Assembly (NCBI GenBank): GCA_963921425.1
Contig: OY992835.1
Coordinates: 8,246,001-8,310,000, forward strand
From: Dryas octopetala
Lineage: Eukaryota > Streptophyta > Magnoliopsida > Rosales > Rosaceae
Direction of reading: 5' to 3'
Length of the DNA: 64,000 bases
The notes under the pieces are model-generated. The model was not told the DNA's origin and ran no database searches. It saw nothing but the letters and a program-made list of their open reading frames with translations. Below, in pieces: positions 10,650-22,147 of the stretch (the stretch's first letter is position 1; each line of letters opens with the position of its first letter). The translations under genes were made by a program, and so were the position numbers.

Positions 10650-11840
10650 AAAAATTTGAGGTCCTTTGCCCATTCAATAACTAAAATTAATTTACCAAAA
10701 AATCAATAAGCAATTTCTAATTTGATACCCATCAATTTAGTAAGAGAAATTAAAAAAATAGAATTGATTTGAATTAATTGAGAATCTTTAATTAAGTACA
10801 CAAAAGTTGGAGTCAGTATTAAAGTTAACTAATACATGTAGCTTTAGGCTGCAAGTAGCAAGCTTCTTGGCAATCTATATTCCAAATTCTCTGCTAACAA
10901 ACCTTTGTTACCAAATTAGAGAGTTTCCTTACTTCTCGATATTAATTAAAGGAGGCAAAGTGTAAAGCAACTAAGAGGAATAGTCGAATGGATGAAGGAG
11001 GCCTTGGACTGTGAGACTGAAAGTGATGAAGAGGAATGACTAGTTGACAAGGAAAAGTTAGAGAAGGAAGATGATTAGAGAAATAGTCTATGGATGAAGG
11101 AGGCCTAGACTAAAAGTAGGAATAGTCAAAAAGGTTTTTTTTTTTTTTTTAATTAAGAAGCCCAACTTATAAGTTGGAGGCCTTTGAGTGGGTGGGCCCT
11201 AGGCAGTCCCCCATCTCGCCTACCCTCAGGACCGGCCCTAAGCTTAGGTTATGAGTTATTGACTTATTTGGGAGTGTCTTTAAAAGTGCAAAAAGTGTTT
11301 TTAAATAATGAAATGTATAACGTATTTTGGTAATGTTGGTAGAAAATAAATTACAATACAAACCTAGGATGAACCAAAACGATCAAAATTAAACCAAGAA
11401 ATAACTAAAAGGAAGTGAATGAATTCATTGTCGAGGCGAATATAAGGAGTCACCAAGGGAAGCTAGGGCATCTGCCAAACTATGCTGAAACTAAATATCC
11501 TCGAAAGAAGAACATATGCATGTGTTGGATGTCTGTAATTATAAAAATATCTTTTAGTACCTTTTGAGAGAAACGCCTATTAGGTTTTTTTTTTTTATGA
11601 AACGGCTCCAAATGCATTGATATCAAACACTTGAATTTTTAATATAACTTTTTATGTACTTCTAATAAAAACACTACTAACACAAAATTTACTGAACAAA
11701 AAGTCTATTGAGAAAATGATTTCCTACATAAGCCTTTCAAATAGACCTAATCGCTTCTAACAGATTTAGTTGTAATGTCATTGTCATTTTATGTTCGAGA
11801 CTTTTGTCGTTATGTCAGCCTCAATAATTATATGTTTTTC
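10650..11840. other. AT-rich intergenic DNA, no gene seen
   Basis: No domain-bearing frame is seen. There is a partial direct repeat around 10975-11125 (two copies of GGATGAAGGAGGCCT) and a poly(T) run at 11136-11150 followed by the palindrome CCAACTTATAAGTTGG. Confidence 0.6.
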
Positions 11841-12092
11841 TTCTTGGTTTAAGAATCAAGTAAGCAATGAATTTTATAATTTAACCACTGCAATATAATG
11901 ATTTTCAAATATAATTAACAATTAGAAATTGAGTGATAGCAACCATTACAATTGTAACCAAGCAACAATAACAAGACTCTGGCCAAAAAAAAAAAATACA
12001 CTAACAAGACAGAGTTTTAAGGAGACATAATATTTAATATATGATCTCTCTAATTTAGACTTATCGTTGAATGACTTTAATTTCAATGCACC

Positions 12093-14805
12093 GACAGTTT
12101 ATATGAGGTGGTTCACTTCTGTTTGCAGGTCCTAAATGGCAACGACAGTGTGGCTTGTGTCAACGAGACCCTTATTGCTTTGATCCCGAAAGTCGCTGAA
12201 CCTAGAAGGGTGGCCGAGTTCAGACCGATCAGTCTCTGTAATGTGCTATATAAACTGGTAGCCAAGACTCTTGCTAACCGCCTTAAGGATGTCTTGCCCA
12301 TGGTAATCTCGGAAAATCAAAGTGCCTTCGTGCCAGGGCGCTTAATTGTTGACAATGTGGTAATTGCTTTTGAAACAACTCACTCAATAAAGACTCAGCC
12401 GGCATCTGCCACCCCCAAAATGGCATTAAAGCTCGACATGGCAAAGGCATACGACCGGGTTGAGTGGACCTTTCTTGAAGCTATGATGCTTCGTCTTGGG
12501 TTTCAGCCTCGTTGGGTAGAAAAAATTATGGACTGTATCACCACGGTGCAATTTGCTGTGCTTTGGCGGGGCACCCCTTTCGGGAAAATTTCTCCACAAC
12601 GGGGGTTGCGACAGGGCTGCCCACTATCTCCCTATTTATTCCTCCTATGTGGGGAAGGGTTGACTGCCCTCTTAAATGATGCAGAGCGGAGGGGCGCTCT
12701 AACGGGTGTTAAGGCGGGCACACATGCTCCCCCCATCTCGCATCTCTTCTACGCGGATGATAGTCTGCTCTTCTTGGAGGTTACCACGGGTGCTACTAGG
12801 GAAATAAAGAGGATCTTGGAAACTTACGAGCAAATCTCGGGCCAACAAGTGAACTTTGACAAGTCGGCCATTTGTTTTAGCAACAATGCTGACTCTACTC
12901 TCCGAATAATCTCTTCTCAAGTTCTGGGGGTTCCTGTAGTAGATTGCCATGAAAAATATCTGGGACTCCCAACGATTGCTGGGAAGGAAAAAAAAAAAAC
13001 TCTTTCAATCGGTCAAAGACCGTGTCTGGCAGCGTGTGAATGGCTGGAGTGAAAAGTTTTTATCAAAAGCAGGAAAAGAAGTTCTCGTAAAAGCAGTGAT
13101 TCAAGCCATACCTACGTACTACATAAGCCTCTTTAAAATGCCAAAGGGCATCTGCGAAGATATCACCTCCATGGCATCTCGCTTCTGGTGGGGGAAAGCA
13201 AACAATGGGAAAGGGATGCACTGGCTTCGCTGGGATCGCATGTGTATGTCAAAATTTGAGGGGGGCTTAGGTTTTCGGGATCTACAATATTTCAATATGG
13301 CCTTACTTGCCAAGCACGGCTGGCGCCTCATCACTGCTCCCAACTCTCTGGTGTGCAGAGTCCTGAAAGAAAAATACTTTGCTAGTGGCAATTTTATGGC
13401 GGCCGGCCGTCTTTTTTCTGGCGATCCCTACTGTGGGCTAGGAGGGTACTAGATGAGGGAGTGAGGTGGAGAGTGGGCAATGGCGAATCCATCTCAGTGT
13501 ACCAGGACAAGTGGCTTCCAACGCCATTCTCATTCCGTGTCCAATCACCCCGGACACTCGATGAGAACACCCGGGTCAAAGATTTGTTTAGCTCAGTTGG
13601 GGTCTGGAACTCTACTCTCCTATATCAACATTTCTGTATTGAGGAGGCGGATATAATAGCAGGCATCCCGCTGGGCCATCTAGGGCAGGAGGACAAATGG
13701 ATTTGGCACTACACCCGAAATGGAATATACAATGTAAAAAGTGCCTACTGGGTTGCGCTTACAAGAATGGATACCAGAAGAGCTGCCTCTTGCTCCTCCA
13801 ATGCTTCACAACAGACTTTCTAGCGAAAAATCTGGAAAATAAATGCCCCTGGGAAGATCAAACTGTTCTTATGGCGCTGCTGCAAAAACATTATACCTTG
13901 CTTTGCTCTCCTCTTCCAGAAAAACATCGTTCCCCAACCTCACTGCCTGCGATGCTGGAAGAAACCGGAGACGACACTCCATGCGATTTGGGAATGCCAT
14001 GCAGCCAAGGAAATCTGGCGCCAATCTACTTTCGGGGAAGTGGTTGGTTGGCCTATGGGCGGCACTGTAACTGACTTTATCCAATTTGCACTGGGGGTGC
14101 TATCTTCCCCGGAGCTAACAGTGTTTGGTTTTCTTTGCTGGGGTATCTGGAATCTGCGAAATGAACTGGTGCATAATGGCGTTACGGAAACTGCCTCATG
14201 CTCTTACAGTAGACTGACTATGTATGCTGCGGATTTCTTGGCCGCAAGTGTTCCCCCCCCACGTTCGACCACCACGCAACTGGGGCCCCCTGAATGGGAA
14301 CTGCCAGAGACGGGCTATGTTAAAATCAATGTATCCAGCGGAGGTTCTGCGAAAAGCCGAATTCGGGGTCTCGGAGCAATTCTTCGAGATAGTAATGGAG
14401 AGATACCTTTAATGGTTTCCAAACAGGTCCGAGGGTCTTACTCTCCTCGCACCATTGAGCTCTTGGCCGCCATTATGGGGATCACTTTGGCTATGGACCT
14501 AGGACTGTCAAAGATTGTGCTGGAGATGGACGCAGCTGAGGTGGTCAACGACATTCTGGATTCTTCTCAATGCATGGCAGTCGATGGTGTTCTTGTTGAC
14601 GAAGTCAAGCAACTGCTGGCTTCCTTTGAAGATGGCAACTGCCAATTCCGACGGCGTGAAAGCAACTGGGCGGCGCACAAACTTGCTCACTTTGCTCTTA
14701 CTCATGTTGGTGTCCATTTTTGGACAGATGTAATGCCTGAATGGCTTTCTGAAACAGTGTATTCAGACTCTCCTTGAATAAAACTCCCCACTGTTTCTTC
14801 TCAAA
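12093..14805 (+). mobile_element. 5'-truncated LINE (plant L1-type with RNase H)
   Basis: A 2713 bp insertion flanked by AATGCACC (12085-12092 and 14806-14813). It ends in a short A tail and lacks the 5' part (ORF1 and the endonuclease). The duplicated locus at 34395-38216 shows the uninterrupted sequence CAATGCGCCTAAACC, which serves as an empty site and confirms both ends. Truncation at the 5' side and a tail at the 3' side are typical of LINE insertion. Confidence 0.93.
12111..14777 (+). pseudogene. LINE ORF2: reverse transcriptase, zf-RVT and RNase H, frameshifted
   Basis: Frame 1 (12108-13005) holds reverse transcriptase: LDMAKAYDRVEW, RGLRQGCPLSPYLF and the catalytic FYADD box at about 12749-12763. 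Reading must shift at an A10 run (12988-12997) to continue through the RT thumb region (to about 13430), shift again into 13461-13823 (WRVGNGESISVYQDKW), and again for the zf-RVT segment with CLRCWKKPETTLHAIWECH (about 13945-14000). The last frame (about 14040-14777) is an RNase H domain of the RVT_3 type (KINVSSGG, GAILRDSNGE, ELLAAIMG, EMDAAEVV) and ends at a stop just before the tail. At least three frameshifts make it inactive. The first in-frame residues are mid-domain because the copy is 5'-truncated. Confidence 0.93.
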
Positions 14806-14830
14806 AATGCACCTAAACCATGTTCTAAAA

Positions 14831-15036
14831 CAATAATGCTAATTGTTCCACATTTTTTTTCCCACATTTTTTTTCCCACATTTGTATCCCACTTTATGTG
14901 TCATTACTTTACTGGAAGGGTATTTCCTTTTTCTTTTTTAGATTTTATTTTTTAATTTTTAGTGTCCAATGTATGAATGCCATGTAAGATGGTATAAAAT
15001 TATGGTATAAAAATGTGGTAAGTGTAGCATTACTAA
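14831..15036. mobile_element. 206 bp MITE, 8 bp TSD
   Basis: Flanked by TTCTAAAA (14823-14830 and 15037-15044). The ends are imperfect inverted repeats: CAATAATGCTA on the left and TAGCATTACTAA on the right. The other copy of the duplicated locus has the sequence without this insertion (near 34620), which confirms it. The right arm contains GGTATAAAAATGTGGTAAG, resembling the MITE in VPE intron 5. Confidence 0.85.
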
Positions 15037-15269
15037 TTCTAAAATAACGTTGTTTGGACCAAAAATTATGATATTAATATAGTAATAAAAGCAGAAAGTT
15101 TTACTTCTATTATATGCAAGTGAATGTTAGGGGGAAAATGACTTCATGACTTGTAGGCTTACCAAAGGGACAAGGTTGGAAGAAACAGAAAGTGCTTCTA
15201 AGGAGAAAGATGATTCCTTGAACCTTATTTCTGTTGCAGACCATAATATATTGTGTCTCCTTTAAAGGC

Positions 15270-17930
15270 TAAAAAAAATAACACCTAATAGGAGAAGAAT
15301 TAAGATAATATGAACATTTAGCAGATAAAAGATTCTTAACAACCCGTATGGCTCTATACTTAATATGAGTACAGAGACACATAAAGCTTTCGAAAAACTC
15401 TCTGCATAGTTAGCACAACAATTTCAACCAAAAGACGACAATGAGCATTATTGGAGTAATCTCACCGACGAAAAACTCCATAATATTGAGAACATGAGCT
15501 TGAAAACCACCACACAAGAGCTTGATCGAAGACATTAAACAAAAGGACTTGCCCCTAATGGTCTTTTCACACATACTCCTCGTTAAAAAAATTTTGGTCA
15601 AAACCCTTGAATACAAAACAACCTACTATAAATGTTGGTGTCCGCAAAGTATGAAGGCAATGTATTAGCACCTTAGTGCTAATTTTTAAAAATAAAAAAC
15701 CAGGCTAACTAGCCCCATTTATGCAAGCCCAAAAAAATGGAGGGAGTGTGGGCCAAACTCAATAAACCATCTGGCTCTTGGGTAGACAGCAAGAGTTGAC
15801 CAGTTGATTTGTTACCCAGTAATAAGTCAGTAAACAGTGGATATAGATTCCAGGCTTCCAGCTATGAGCTATGAGCTATGTATGGGGTCAAGCTCTGGCA
15901 GTGACACTGTGAACAAATTCTGGCATTGCATTTGGAAAATGAGCGTCCTTCCCTACTATACTATGCTCAAAATATTTAAACTGCAATAGGAATGCTGTGT
16001 AGCCTGGGTCTGGCCAGAGTATCAAGCCTATCATCCAATGATTTGTAACCAAGCTGCACATGTTGTGGCTAATCAAGTTTTCTTTGTGGCTAAGGTATTC
16101 TTCAAATTTTCAGTATAATACTATAATGGTTAAGAAAGAGACTACACTTAAGAATAATATCTATATTCTCACTTTAAAGGAAGAATAATAGCTGTATAAA
16201 CCATTAAATATAAAGGAAGAACTTTTTTTTTTGGCCACTATAAAGGAAGAACTTTAAAGCTTAGTGAAACTTTTAAAAATTCGAAAAATATTCTCACTTC
16301 AAAAAATCAATGAAAAATTAGAGTTTAGTCCCTCTAACATTTATTATTTAGAAAAAGACAATGATTTTTTTTTTTTAAATAAAGCTCTTTGACCATTGTC
16401 TTGTTAAGGAAATATGTCATTATTTTTTGAGAATATAATATACAGGTTCACCTCATATTTTCCTATGGTATAAAATGAGGTTTGTGGAGGCTTCATGTTA
16501 GGTTTTAACTCTGAGATTTTGGGCTACAAACCAGGGCTTGATAATAAGTAAAAATATACTGCCGAACACTCAAAAATGACCACCAAGGACTCGGCACCTG
16601 ATATATGTGATAAAATTGAAACTAATGAACCAATGTTATGTAATATGAAATAGTTACAATATTATTATATTTTAATTAGAATTTTAAAAGTCATAAGGTT
16701 TTAGTCAGTAAATTGTTAATTAAATAACCTAAATGAAAGTTTCCCAAAAATCAATGAAGAGGAACATAATTTTAATGAAAAATAATAAAATGGTAAATCA
16801 TAATTATTAAACAAAATTAAAAAGAAAATCTACTGCAATAACTAATCAGAGTATATATTAGGAGACTAAGGCCTCCTTTGATGTATGAAATTGGATTGGA
16901 TATATTAAATAGTTAGATTCATGTGTATTAAAGGAATAAAATAGAGAGTGTTTTTTAGCTTGACGAAATAATATTAGATTAGCTCTAACGGAAGAGAGAA
17001 AAGGGAATTTAACCATAAGGGAAAATTTATTTTATCCCTACTAATCTACAAACAATGATTTCTATTATCAAACAATGCCTCTCATTTAATTAAATTCGCC
17101 TATTGATTGCAATTAGTGTTGGTGCTCAAAATTTGCTTGTGGAGAAAGGTAATAACAGTTCTAATGCATCCCTAACAAACCAACTGGACCTATCCCTGCA
17201 GCAATGTAGTTTAAAAGATCATGAATTCAACTACTATTGTAACATTTAAAAATCCATAATTTGTTTGTTTCTCTTTTGGTTTTTAAACTTTTTTTTTCCT
17301 TTTTTTTTTTTTTTGGTGATGTTTTGGGTTTGTGCGACTTCTGAGATCTCCCATGTTTGCCTTGGCCTTTAGGCCTTGTTTGTAATTGGGAAGCAGATTC
17401 TCTGCAGCAATTGTGCCTTTTTGGGCTGTTTTTAATGGACTCTTAATAAACATATTCTCTCTCACATAATACTGGATGTATTTTCTCACAAGAAATTTAT
17501 TCTCTTTTTTTGCCAAATTGAAATTGCTCATCTAGTCAGGCAAAAAAAAAGAACAAAAAAAAAAGCGAAGTGCTTTAATTATTTTCGAGATGAAACTTGC
17601 ACTCAGATCCACACTTAACCAAACAAAAGTTACAAAACCCAATACATCAATAAGAATCCAAAAAAAAAATCAGTAAGATCTCAATATAAACCCAGATGAG
17701 AAGAGGAGAGATTCAATCATTCAAAGATAACCAAAACCAAATCTTTTCACAAAAAATAGCCTACCATAATAGTCAACATAAAACCCCAAACTATGAAAAA
17801 CCAAAGACTTCATAAGCCCAAAAAGACAACCAAAAAAAAAAAAAACTAAAAAAAAATAGAGCAGATCTCTTTACATCAAAATCAAACCCTATGATAATAA
17901 CAATAATAAAGAAAACTGGGTACTGAAATT
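15270..17930. other. AT-rich intergenic DNA, no gene seen
   Basis: Short frames only, none with a recognisable family. Poly(T) and poly(A) runs occur near 16365, 17290, 17560 and 17830. The segment contains the micro-insertion at 16226. The stretch near 16870 starts GGCCTCCTTTGATG, like a Harbinger-type end, but no partner end was found. Confidence 0.55.
16226..16238 (-). mobile_element. Micro-insertion: GTGGCC-poly(A) stub with 17 bp TSD
   Basis: TATAAAGGAAGAACTTT occurs at 16209-16225 and 16239-16255. The 13 bases between read GTGGCC followed by A on the minus strand. It has the same structure as 4902-4918 and 52450-52471. Confidence 0.7.
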
Positions 17931-17966
17931 AGGCATGTTGAATCATGAATATCATCAGCATCAGCA

Positions 17967-18095
17967 TCAGCCTCTGATGTGCTTGACCTTGTACCAGCCT
18001 TTCTTGCATGAATCCCCAACAATCTTCACACCCTTCTTGACAAAGTGCTTGACCTCTAGGGCCCTCTGCTTCACTTGCTGCTCAAACCCAGCCAT
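17967..18095 (-). CDS. 42-residue basic conserved-looking small protein
   Basis: The frame from the ATG at 18093-18095 begins MAGFEQQVKQRALEV, continues HFVKKGVKIVGDSCKKGW and ends KHIRG-stop. It is lysine-rich and mostly helical-looking, with a central glycine-valine stretch and one cysteine. I chose this methionine because upstream codons in the same frame are only Ser-Leu repeats from the GA microsatellite. The composition, the clean short frame and the microsatellite-containing leader fit a real small plant gene. I believe similar short proteins exist in other plants but cannot name a family or function. No signal peptide or membrane span is evident. The upstream side (18160-18600) is more GC-rich than the surroundings, as expected for a promoter and leader. 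Confidence 0.55.
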   Translation of the reverse strand: MAGFEQQVKQRALEVKHFVKKGVKIVGDSCKKGWYKVKHIRG

Positions 18096-18121
18096 TCTTT
18101 TTTGCAGAGAGAAGGAGATTT

Positions 18122-18122
<1 letters not shown>

Positions 18123-18157
<35 letters not shown>
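18123..18157. repeat. (GA)n microsatellite in leader of the small gene
   Basis: A pure GA run lies about 28 bp upstream of the 42-residue frame, reading CT on the coding strand. This is a common arrangement in plant 5' UTRs. Confidence 0.95.
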
Positions 18158-18160
<3 letters not shown>

Positions 18161-18600
18161 GTGACAAAGGGTTTTTGTGGTTTTTAATGTTGCATTCTTA
18201 GCGCCGTTGTGGGTTCTTCTATGAGCTGCTTTGCTACAGGAGGCGATGCTCTTATCGCTCGTTGTGTGGAGCTCACGTTTTTTAAAAAGAGAGAGTGAGA
18301 CTCGTTGGATCCGACTCACAGGCCACACGTGGCGGTCATCCAACGGTTCAACGGTTTGATCGTGTCATACGCGATTGCGTAACGTTAATTGCGGGATAAT
18401 CGTTGAGTTGGCATGTCACATGTGAGGGGTTTTCATTGGTTATTGTTTCACGTTTCTGGGCCCATACTAGACCCAAGTGGTAGCTTCCGATGCTTGGGTG
18501 GGCCCACTGTAATTTCTCGGGGACCACTCATTGGGCTTATAAATCTGGGCTCGAAAATAATTTTGACAGGGTGTCTAATACCAAAATTGGGACAAATTAG

Positions 18601-19457
18601 TAGGGGTGGGCATTTATTACCAAAACCGAACCCGTACCATACCATACCGTGTCAATGTTATACCGAAAAACAATACCGATTATATACCGTACCGATACCG
18701 TACCATACCGAGTCTAAATCGGTATGGTATAGGTATGAAACTTTCAATACCGTGAAATACCGTACCGTACCGATATATTTTTAATTTAATTATTAATTTT
18801 TTTTAATTAAGTGTTGCGATATCAGTGGCTATTTGGGTAAAAAAAACACACACAACGGACCGGACACAAACAAAAGAAACAAGAAAAGAGCCATGATGAT
18901 GCTATAGACTATAATAGTAATGCTTTCTATACTTGGGTCTGAGTTGCTGTTGTGTTTTACTCTTTTACTCTTCCTTTTGTCATTGTTGTAGTTTCTTTGG
19001 CATTGATATATATATATATATATAGAATGGTGTGTGATTTATAATTAGTTGCTTTCTTTTCTAATTCTGTGTTTACACTGGTTGATGATGAATTGGGTTA
19101 GAATTATATATGTGCTTAATTAGTCGTTTGATGGTTAATTAAGGATCAATACCATCGGTCATAGTTCACAAAGAAATGAAAGGAACTTACAAGTTGAGTT
19201 TTGTTTTATCTTTTGGTTGGGAAAAAGTATTTTTTTTTTTTGTTAAATATTGTTTTTTGACCAAAAAAAAAAAAGAAGTTTAAAATGTTGGTATATACCG
19301 AAACCATACCGAACCATACCGAATTCATAGAACACTGGTATGGTATGGTACAAGTTTTAAAAATGTCCATACCGTACCGATACCGTACGAATAAAAATTT
19401 CGGTATGATATCGGTATGGGGCTCATACCGTACCATACCGTACCGTGCCCACCCCTA
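18601..19457. mobile_element. hAT-like MITE, TAGGGGTGGGCA ends
   Basis: An 857 bp element with a perfect 8 bp TSD CAAATTAG (18593-18600 and 19458-19465). It starts TAGGGGTGGGCA and ends TGCCCACCCCTA. Both subterminal regions are packed with repeats of TACCGTACC/ATACCG and GGTATGG; the middle is AT-rich with a short TA run at 19008-19023. The 8 bp TSD and the TA(G)NGGTG terminus fit non-autonomous hAT elements. The Y/T-rich frames here are only the ATACCG repeat translated. Confidence 0.92.
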
Positions 19458-19618
19458 CAAATTAGAAGATAATTTTGGAGTGGCACAATTGCCACCGACA
19501 TTTCTATTTTCCCACCCACTTATTTCCCTACTCGGCTACTCCCACCAGTTTTTTTAAAAAACGTTAAAAACTCTTTTTTTTCTCCTACCTATATTCCTAA
19601 AATTCTCCTATGTCATCT

Positions 19619-19985
19619 TTGAAAAATTATTCTGTATAATTAATATATTATCACGTGGTATAATTAACATATGTGTTATAATATAAGTAGATATTATTAA
19701 TATTATACCTTACAAATATAAATATGTCGTCTAACAATACTTTTACACGTTGGATAAGTTACACCATGTAACGGCATATCGGTTATACTTAATAATTTTT
19801 CGTCGTCTTCCATCTCATCAAGAAATTATTCTGTATAATCGATACATTGTCATGTGATATAATCAACCTATGTATTATAATATGGATAAATATTATTAAT
19901 ATTATAACCTACAAATATAAACATGTCGTCTAACAATACTCTTACACGTTAAATTGATAAAAATAATTTTTCGATGATAAAAATA
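19619..19985. mobile_element. Two adjacent copies of a short MITE family
   Basis: Copy 1 (about 19619-19800) and copy 2 (about 19822-19985) share AAATTATTCTGTATAAT, AATATTATTAATATTAT and ACATGTCGTCTAACAATAC. The end of copy 1 (ACACGTTGGAT followed by CTTAATAATTTTTC) matches the right half of the bounded MITE at 57504-57683. Copy 2 looks 3'-degraded. TSDs were not resolved. Confidence 0.6.
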
Positions 19986-20078
19986 TTATACCAGTAATAA
20001 TTTTTACCATTGAAATATTATTTTTATCAGTCCGTCCGTGAGCACTTAATTCTAATCCTAATTTCTTTTATTTTTCAA

Positions 20079-20519
20079 AGAGAAATTTGCATAGATACAA
20101 CTCAGACTATAGGGGTTGTGTGCATTTATCACCCAAACAAAATTTTTTTACTAATTGCCACCCACACTTTATGCCGCATAGGGATGTAGCACCTAGTTGA
20201 CATTTTCTGTTAAATCACCATATTTTTTCACCAAACTACCTATTTTGTCCTTAAATAAAAATTTAAAAAAATTAAAATTTTTTCTCACTCATTTTTCTTT
20301 AACAAACATATTAATTTTAAAGTTTAATCAAATTAAAAATTAAAGAACACACCTAATGACTAATGTAACCCCTTCCCTAAGTCCAAAAATAAAAATAAAA
20401 ATAAAAATTAATAACTCCTCCCCCAACGTGATTGGCATTGCAACCAGTCCCCAGCCCCAACCCCATCCATCTTTCCAGCGCTGGTCGATCTTCAACCCTC
20501 CCCCCACCCCCCACCACTT

Positions 20520-20564
<45 letters not shown>

Positions 20565-21092
20565 GCAAATCTGATTCATTGCGAAGAAGACGATGTCGCA
20601 CCAAACTGAAAAAAGCGGAGGCAGAGGGGCGGGGCTGGGTGGTATAGTGTCGTGAGAAAGAGAGGAAGAAAGAAAGAGAAAGAGAAAGAGAAAGAGAAAG
20701 AGGGGAGAGTGGGTGCTGTTGGGAGGTGACGCCGGCGCCGACTTTTCACAGACCAAAATGGAAGCAATTCCTCTTTTGCTCTCTGGGTTCTGGGTTGGCC
20801 GTGGAAGGGGAAGGGTCCAGGGGAAGGGGAAGGTTGGGCTGGGTTGATTATTTTTAATTTTAAGAAATTTTAGTTTTAAATAAATATTTTTTTGAGATTT
20901 TTTTTCTAAAACGCTTATATATGATTTTACGAAAACACCCTTATAATTTAACAGAATAATAAACGGAATGTGATAAAGGTGCCACATTGGTACACGGCGC
21001 AAAGTCTGAATGACAAATAGTAAAAGTTTTTTGTTTTTGTGCTAAATGAACACACATCTTATAGTTTGGATAGTAAATGTGCAAATTTCTCT
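20079..21092. mobile_element. MULE-like element with captured CT/GC-rich segment (Pack-MULE candidate)
   Basis: The inverted ends are AGAGAAATTTGCA (left) and TGCAAATTTCTCT (right). Each is followed inward by related text (CACCCAAACAAAA against inverted TAGTTTGGATAGTAAA). The flanks TTTTTCAAA and TTTTTAAAT are compatible with a diverged 9 bp TSD. The interior 20410-20840 is GC-rich with a long CT microsatellite and an AGAAAG-rich stretch, unlike the AT-rich arms. This suggests a captured gene 5' end, read on the minus strand or plus strand. No domain is recognised. Confidence 0.6.
20524..20561. repeat. (CT)n microsatellite
   Basis: A pure CT run inside the captured segment of the 20079-21092 element. 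An AGAAAG-type purine stretch follows at 20651-20700. Confidence 0.95.
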
Positions 21093-21119
21093 TTTTAAAT
21101 TTTCCTTTAATCAAATATG

Positions 21120-21370
21120 TCCAAAGAATTAAATTTTGGATTTCGAGAAAATTTTAATGAAAATTTCGAGAATTTTTAAATTTCTACAAAAATTAGACGG
21201 AAATTGCTATCAAAATACAGAAATTTTTAATGAAACTTTATCATATATTTATTTAACATATTATCTACTAAATTGATAAAAAATATTGAAGAAACCAAAT
21301 TATATAGTAGGTTTCATGTGATATAAGGTGAATATAATGCGAGCTGGAGCAAATACTATTAAATAAAATT
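21120..21370. repeat. Dispersed repeat, copy 1 (partner at about 56805-57010)
   Basis: Shares with 56805-57010 the order AAATTGCTATCAAAATAC, TTGAAGAAACCAAATTATAT, TTTCATGTGATATAAG and GAATATAATGCG, with moderate divergence. The family is unknown. Confidence 0.8.
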
Positions 21371-21574
21371 AGTATATTCTTTATATTCTATAATTTAATT
21401 ATACACTAAAATCTAAACCATAATACTCTATATACTCTATATACCCTAATACTCTTTATATTATATAATCTATACATGAAACCCTAAATATTCTATATTC
21501 TTTAGAATATTAGGTTTTAGGCCCTTTAGGATATTTTTAATTATTTTTTTATATAAAAATGTACTATAGTTAGG

Positions 21575-21977
21575 TCAGGCTCCTTCTGTTGAGGTATACC
21601 TCAACTTATTTATGTTGAGGTATGACCTTGTTGGGGCCCACAGGAGTCATTTTGTATCGATCCGAACCGTTCGCAAGGATCATCTTCATTAATAGATCAT
21701 CCTTGCAAAAAATTAGCCAAATCGGAAATCATTTGCCTATCTAACTTTGATAAAACAAATGGACGGTTTCATCGAAAATACTTGGTTCGTCCATTTTTTT
21801 GATCAAAGTTAGATAGACAAATGATTTCCGATTTGGCTAATTTTTTGCAAGGATGATCTATCTATGGAGATGTAAAAATTGAACGGTTCGGATTGACACA
21901 AAACGGCTCGTGTGGGCCCCAACAGGGTATACCTCAACATAAATAAGTTGAGGTATACCTCAACAGAAGGAGCCTGA
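21575..21977. mobile_element. 403 bp near-perfect palindromic MITE, 8 bp TSD
   Basis: Flanked by TAGTTAGG (21567-21574 and 21978-21985). Ends TCAGGCTCCTTCTGTTGAGG and its complement. The two arms are inverted copies across most of the element, so the single strand could fold into one long hairpin. Each arm carries the core TTGCAAAAAATTAGCCAAAT followed by CGGAAATCATTTG, found in other elements at 26580-27380, 35240-35840 and 62050-62540. Confidence 0.92.
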
Positions 21978-22147
21978 TAGTTAGGCTTTAAAATAATTAA
22001 ACGAAATCTCAAACTTTTTTTTTTCTTTCCAATTGCCCAAGGCCCCAAACCGCCCCTCATTTTTCTCTTTTTTTTTTCTTTTTTTTCTTTCCTTACTTTT
22101 TTTCCTCGTGCCTCTCACCCAGCCAAGCTTTGTCTTCACGTACTGAG

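Larger units (their letters stand above)
11840..15270. repeat. Duplicated locus, copy A (interrupted by LINE and MITE)
   Basis: The segments 11840-12092 and 14806-14822 plus 15037-15270 together match 34395-34702 and 38050-38216 at high identity. Shared phrases include GAGTGATAGCAACCATTACA, ATTTAGACTTATCGTT and GAAACAGAAAGTGCTTCTAA. The pieces of copy A not present in copy B are the LINE (12093-14805) and a MITE (14831-15036). The shared stretch of about 0.5 kb has no recognised gene. It contains a TTATTTCTGTTGCAG acceptor-like string near its right end, so it may derive from a gene. Confidence 0.85.

Noticed and set aside
18413..19557. Tyr/Thr/Ile/Pro-rich frames on both strands
   Set aside because: They are the ATACCG/GGTATGG subterminal repeats of a hAT-like MITE read as protein.
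20340..21002. 220-codon minus-strand frame
   Set aside because: It spans AT-rich TIR, GA microsatellite and simple AAAG repeats. Its composition is repeat-driven and it lies inside a TIR element.
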